Assembly: GCF_030687835.1 (NCBI RefSeq)
Contig: NZ_CP117449.1
Location: forward strand, 620,001 to 684,000
Reading direction: 5' to 3'
Source: Pseudomonas hefeiensis
GTDB lineage: Bacteria; Pseudomonadota; Gammaproteobacteria; Pseudomonadales; Pseudomonadaceae
DNA length: 64,000 nucleotides
Shown: piece by piece, positions 62,305-64,000 of the stretch
Numbering within the stretch: position 1 is the first letter of the stretch
Layout of the letters: the number at the start of each line of letters is the position of its first letter
The notes under the pieces: generated by a model
What the model was told of the DNA's origin: nothing
Databases searched by the model: none
The model's input: the letters and a program-made list of their open reading frames with translations, nothing else
Made by a program: the position numbers and the translations under genes

Positions 62305-62765
62305 TGAAGCAGAACCAGACTATTCGTAGTTTTCTGGCGCGTTACCTCATTGTTTTCATGGGGGTGATTTTTGCAGGCTGCTTCGCTGCTTCGGCAACGG
62401 TATCGTTAGCGATGAGCACTTATTTCAGATCTGTCCCAGTGGATGTCAGGGCGACTACCGGGTGGGCGACGACCGTTGTCATCGCCATGGTCATCGTGCA
62501 TAGCAACTATTTGATCGTTCGAGGACGACCTTGGTGCGCATGGGTCATGGTCGCCGTATTTGCTGCTTGCTTGCTAACGGTTCTGCCGACTATCCAATAT
62601 GAGCCGCACAAGTTTATTTACACCGAGGGGGTGTTTTGGCCCTTGCTCGGGCTGCTATTGCTCAACAGCAAGCGTCACCGCGAAATGCGCAGCAAACTGG
62701 TAGAAGTCCGCCGCCAACGCGAGCTCTTCATCCAGGCCGCCAAGACCTCCCGCTCACGGCGTTGA
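62304..62765 (+). CDS. Small membrane protein, partner of the preceding gene
   Basis: This 153-residue protein has four predicted membrane helices (about 12-38, 50-68, 74-96 and 104-122), then a basic coiled tail (LLNSKRHREMRSKLVEVRRQRE). The start is GTG at 62304, overlapping the preceding stop codon by one base, with GAGG and GGAG upstream. The tight coupling suggests the two proteins act together. A small multi-pass protein behind a membrane-active partner resembles toxin-immunity pairs, but nothing else supports that here. Confidence 0.6.
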   Translation: MKQNQTIRSFLARYLIVFMGVIFAGCFAASATVSLAMSTYFRSVPVDVRATTGWATTVVIAMVIVHSNYLIVRGRPWCAWVMVAVFAACLLTVLPTIQYEPHKFIYTEGVFWPLLGLLLLNSKRHREMRSKLVEVRRQRELFIQAAKTSRSRR

Positions 62766-62886
62766 GTCGATTCGCTACCGCCGCTGCTACATTTATGTGC
62801 TTGCCTTTGCACCCGAATGCGAGCATCGCGCGCTTTTAGTGCTCTACTGCCTTGAGTAGACGAAGAAAGTGTCCGGCCTGCCTGCA

Positions 62887-62901
62887 TGGCATAAGTCTTG
62901 C
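62887..62901 (+). promoter_or_regulatory. Sigma-54 promoter candidate
   Basis: TGGCAT, 5 nt, TTGC: matches the -24/-12 consensus (TGGCAC-N5-TTGC) with exact spacing and only one change, 40 nt before the start codon at 62941. Sigma-54 control would imply an enhancer-binding activator such as NtrC; no clear activator site was found upstream. Confidence 0.65.
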
Positions 62902-62940
62902 GCCGCTTTCGATAACGCCCAGGCTCGCAGGAGGTACGTC

Positions 62941-64000
62941 GTGTCGATTCACGTCGCGTTGCACCATGTCACGCATTACCGATACGACCGCGCTGTCGAG
63001 CTCGGTCCGCAGATCGTTCGCCTGCGCCCGGCGGCCCACAGCCGCACGCGCATCCTTTCTTATGCACTGAAGGTCGCGCCCGATCAGCATTTCATCAACT
63101 GGCAGCAGGATCCCCAGGGCAATTACCTGGCGCGGTTGGTGTTTCCCGAGAAAACCCGGGAGCTGCGCATTGAAGTCGATCTGCTGGCTGAAATGGCGGT
63201 GTTCAATCCGTTCGACTTTTTCCTGGAACCCTACGCGGAAAAAATTCCGTTCACCTATGCCGCCGACGAACGCAAGGAGTTGGCGTCTTACCTTGAAACC
63301 CTGCCGTTGACACCGAGATTCCAGGCCTATCTGGACGGCATCGACCGCACGCCGTTGCCAGCGGTGGATTTTCTGGTGGCGCTCAACCAGCGCCTGAGCG
63401 AAGACATCAACTACCTGATCCGCATGGAACCGGGCGTCCAGACCCCGGAGCACACGCTGGAACATGCGTCCGGTTCCTGCCGCGACTCGGCCTGGTTGCT
63501 GGTGCAGTTGTTGCGCAACCTCGGCCTGGCCGCGCGGTTTGTTTCCGGTTACCTGATCCAGTTGACCGCCGATGTGAAAAGCCTCGACGGTCCGTCCGGT
63601 ACCGAGGTGGATTTCACCGACTTGCATGCCTGGTGCGAGGTCTATCTGCCCGGTGCCGGCTGGATCGGCCTGGATGCGACGTCCGGCTTGTTCGCCGGTG
63701 AAGGGCATATCCCGTTGGCCTGTAGTCCCGATCCGTCCTCGGCGGCGCCCATCAGTGGCTTGGTGGAACCGTGCGAGTGCGAATTCAGCCACGAAATGTC
63801 CGTCGAGCGGATCTGGGAAGCGCCACGGGTCACCAAGCCCTACACCGAAGAGCAATGGTTGGCGATTCAGGCGTTGGGCAGGCAAATTGATGCCGATCTG
63901 CTGGAAGGCGATGTGCGCCTGACCATGGGTGGCGAACCGACTTTCGTCTCGATCGACGATCCGGACGGCGCTGAATGGAACACTGCCGCGCTCGGGCCGG
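62941..64000 (+). CDS. Transglutaminase/DUF2126 family protein (partial, 3' end outside window)
   Basis: The first 353 codons of a large protein whose homologues are about 1,100 residues. The N-terminal beta region (VALHHVTHYRYDRAVELGPQ) and transglutaminase-like core show the catalytic triad: Cys180 (GSCRDSAW), His229 (LHAWCEVYLPG) and Asp245 (WIGLDATSG). The DUF2126 part begins near residue 325 (VRLTMGGEPTFVSIDDP). GTG 62941 is preceded by AGGAGG at ideal spacing. Homologues usually cluster with alpha-E and circularly permuted ATP-grasp proteins thought to make and modify peptides. Confidence 0.9.
   Translation, partial: MSIHVALHHVTHYRYDRAVELGPQIVRLRPAAHSRTRILSYALKVAPDQHFINWQQDPQGNYLARLVFPEKTRELRIEVDLLAEMAVFNPFDFFLEPYAEKIPFTYAADERKELASYLETLPLTPRFQAYLDGIDRTPLPAVDFLVALNQRLSEDINYLIRMEPGVQTPEHTLEHASGSCRDSAWLLVQLLRNLGLAARFVSGYLIQLTADVKSLDGPSGTEVDFTDLHAWCEVYLPGAGWIGLDATSGLFAGEGHIPLACSPDPSSAAPISGLVEPCECEFSHEMSVERIWEAPRVTKPYTEEQWLAIQALGRQIDADLLEGDVRLTMGGEPTFVSIDDPDGAEWNTAALGP

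Noticed and set aside
62797..62815. NtrC-binding site upstream of the sigma-54 promoter
   Set aside because: The half-sites GTGC and GCAC are in the reverse order compared with the NtrC consensus (GCAC...GTGC).

Overview
This window is a stretch of core chromosome from a fluorescent pseudomonad, most likely the Pseudomonas fluorescens group. Three things point there: the protein sequences, the high GC content, and two families of short intergenic REP repeats (cores TGTGGGAGC...GCTTGCTCGCGA and TGGCGAGGGGATTTATCCCC). The gene order also matches what I remember of P. aeruginosa PAO1 from about PA4991 down to PA4926, with a few differences. No phage, plasmid, insertion sequence or CRISPR array was seen.

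Region by region. 1-5.1 kb: a partial FAD-dependent oxidoreductase, the EmrE drug pump, a divergent LysR regulator with a clear LysR-type operator, the LPS Kdo transferase gene waaA, and a TolC-family outer-membrane channel. 5.2-9.6 kb: a TPP riboswitch, thiC, the probable thiamine-pyrimidine transporter cytX, and an RsiV-like lipoprotein. 9.8-20.9 kb: the nudF-yqiB-cpdA-yqiA-parE-parC neighbourhood. It is interrupted between cpdA and yqiA by a 1.8 kb repeat-rich island carrying one DUF6124 gene. Two little-known envelope genes sit between parE and parC, and a PqiC-like lipoprotein follows. 21-29.4 kb: the AhpA/serB divergent pair, a PilZ-like protein, psd, rhdA and an HDOD protein. 29.5-34.3 kb: motAB behind a near-consensus sigma-28 promoter, then rsgA, orn and a TRIC-like membrane protein. 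34.3-48.3 kb: queG, then the dense nnr-tsaE-amiB-mutL-miaA-hfq-hflX-hflK-hflC cluster, followed by hisZ and purA. 48.4-58.5 kb: a chemoreceptor, two near-identical tRNA-Leu(CAG) transcription units, rnr-rlmB, the rpsF-rpsR-DUF2232-rplI ribosomal operon, and dnaB. 58.7-64 kb: ygiQ, an unexplained two-gene unit (a 305-residue protein with a low-GC C-terminal half plus a small membrane protein), and the start of a transglutaminase/DUF2126 protein behind a probable sigma-54 promoter.

Most genes are housekeeping: topoisomerase IV, mismatch repair, tRNA modification, RNA decay, translation, membrane lipid synthesis and purine synthesis. They are tightly packed, often with 1-13 nt overlaps. REP pairs sit almost only in intergenic gaps, mainly at gene 3' ends. 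The least explained parts are the 61.4-62.8 kb gene pair, the repeat island at 11.85-13.65 kb, and the long nested inverted repeat between rsgA and orn.
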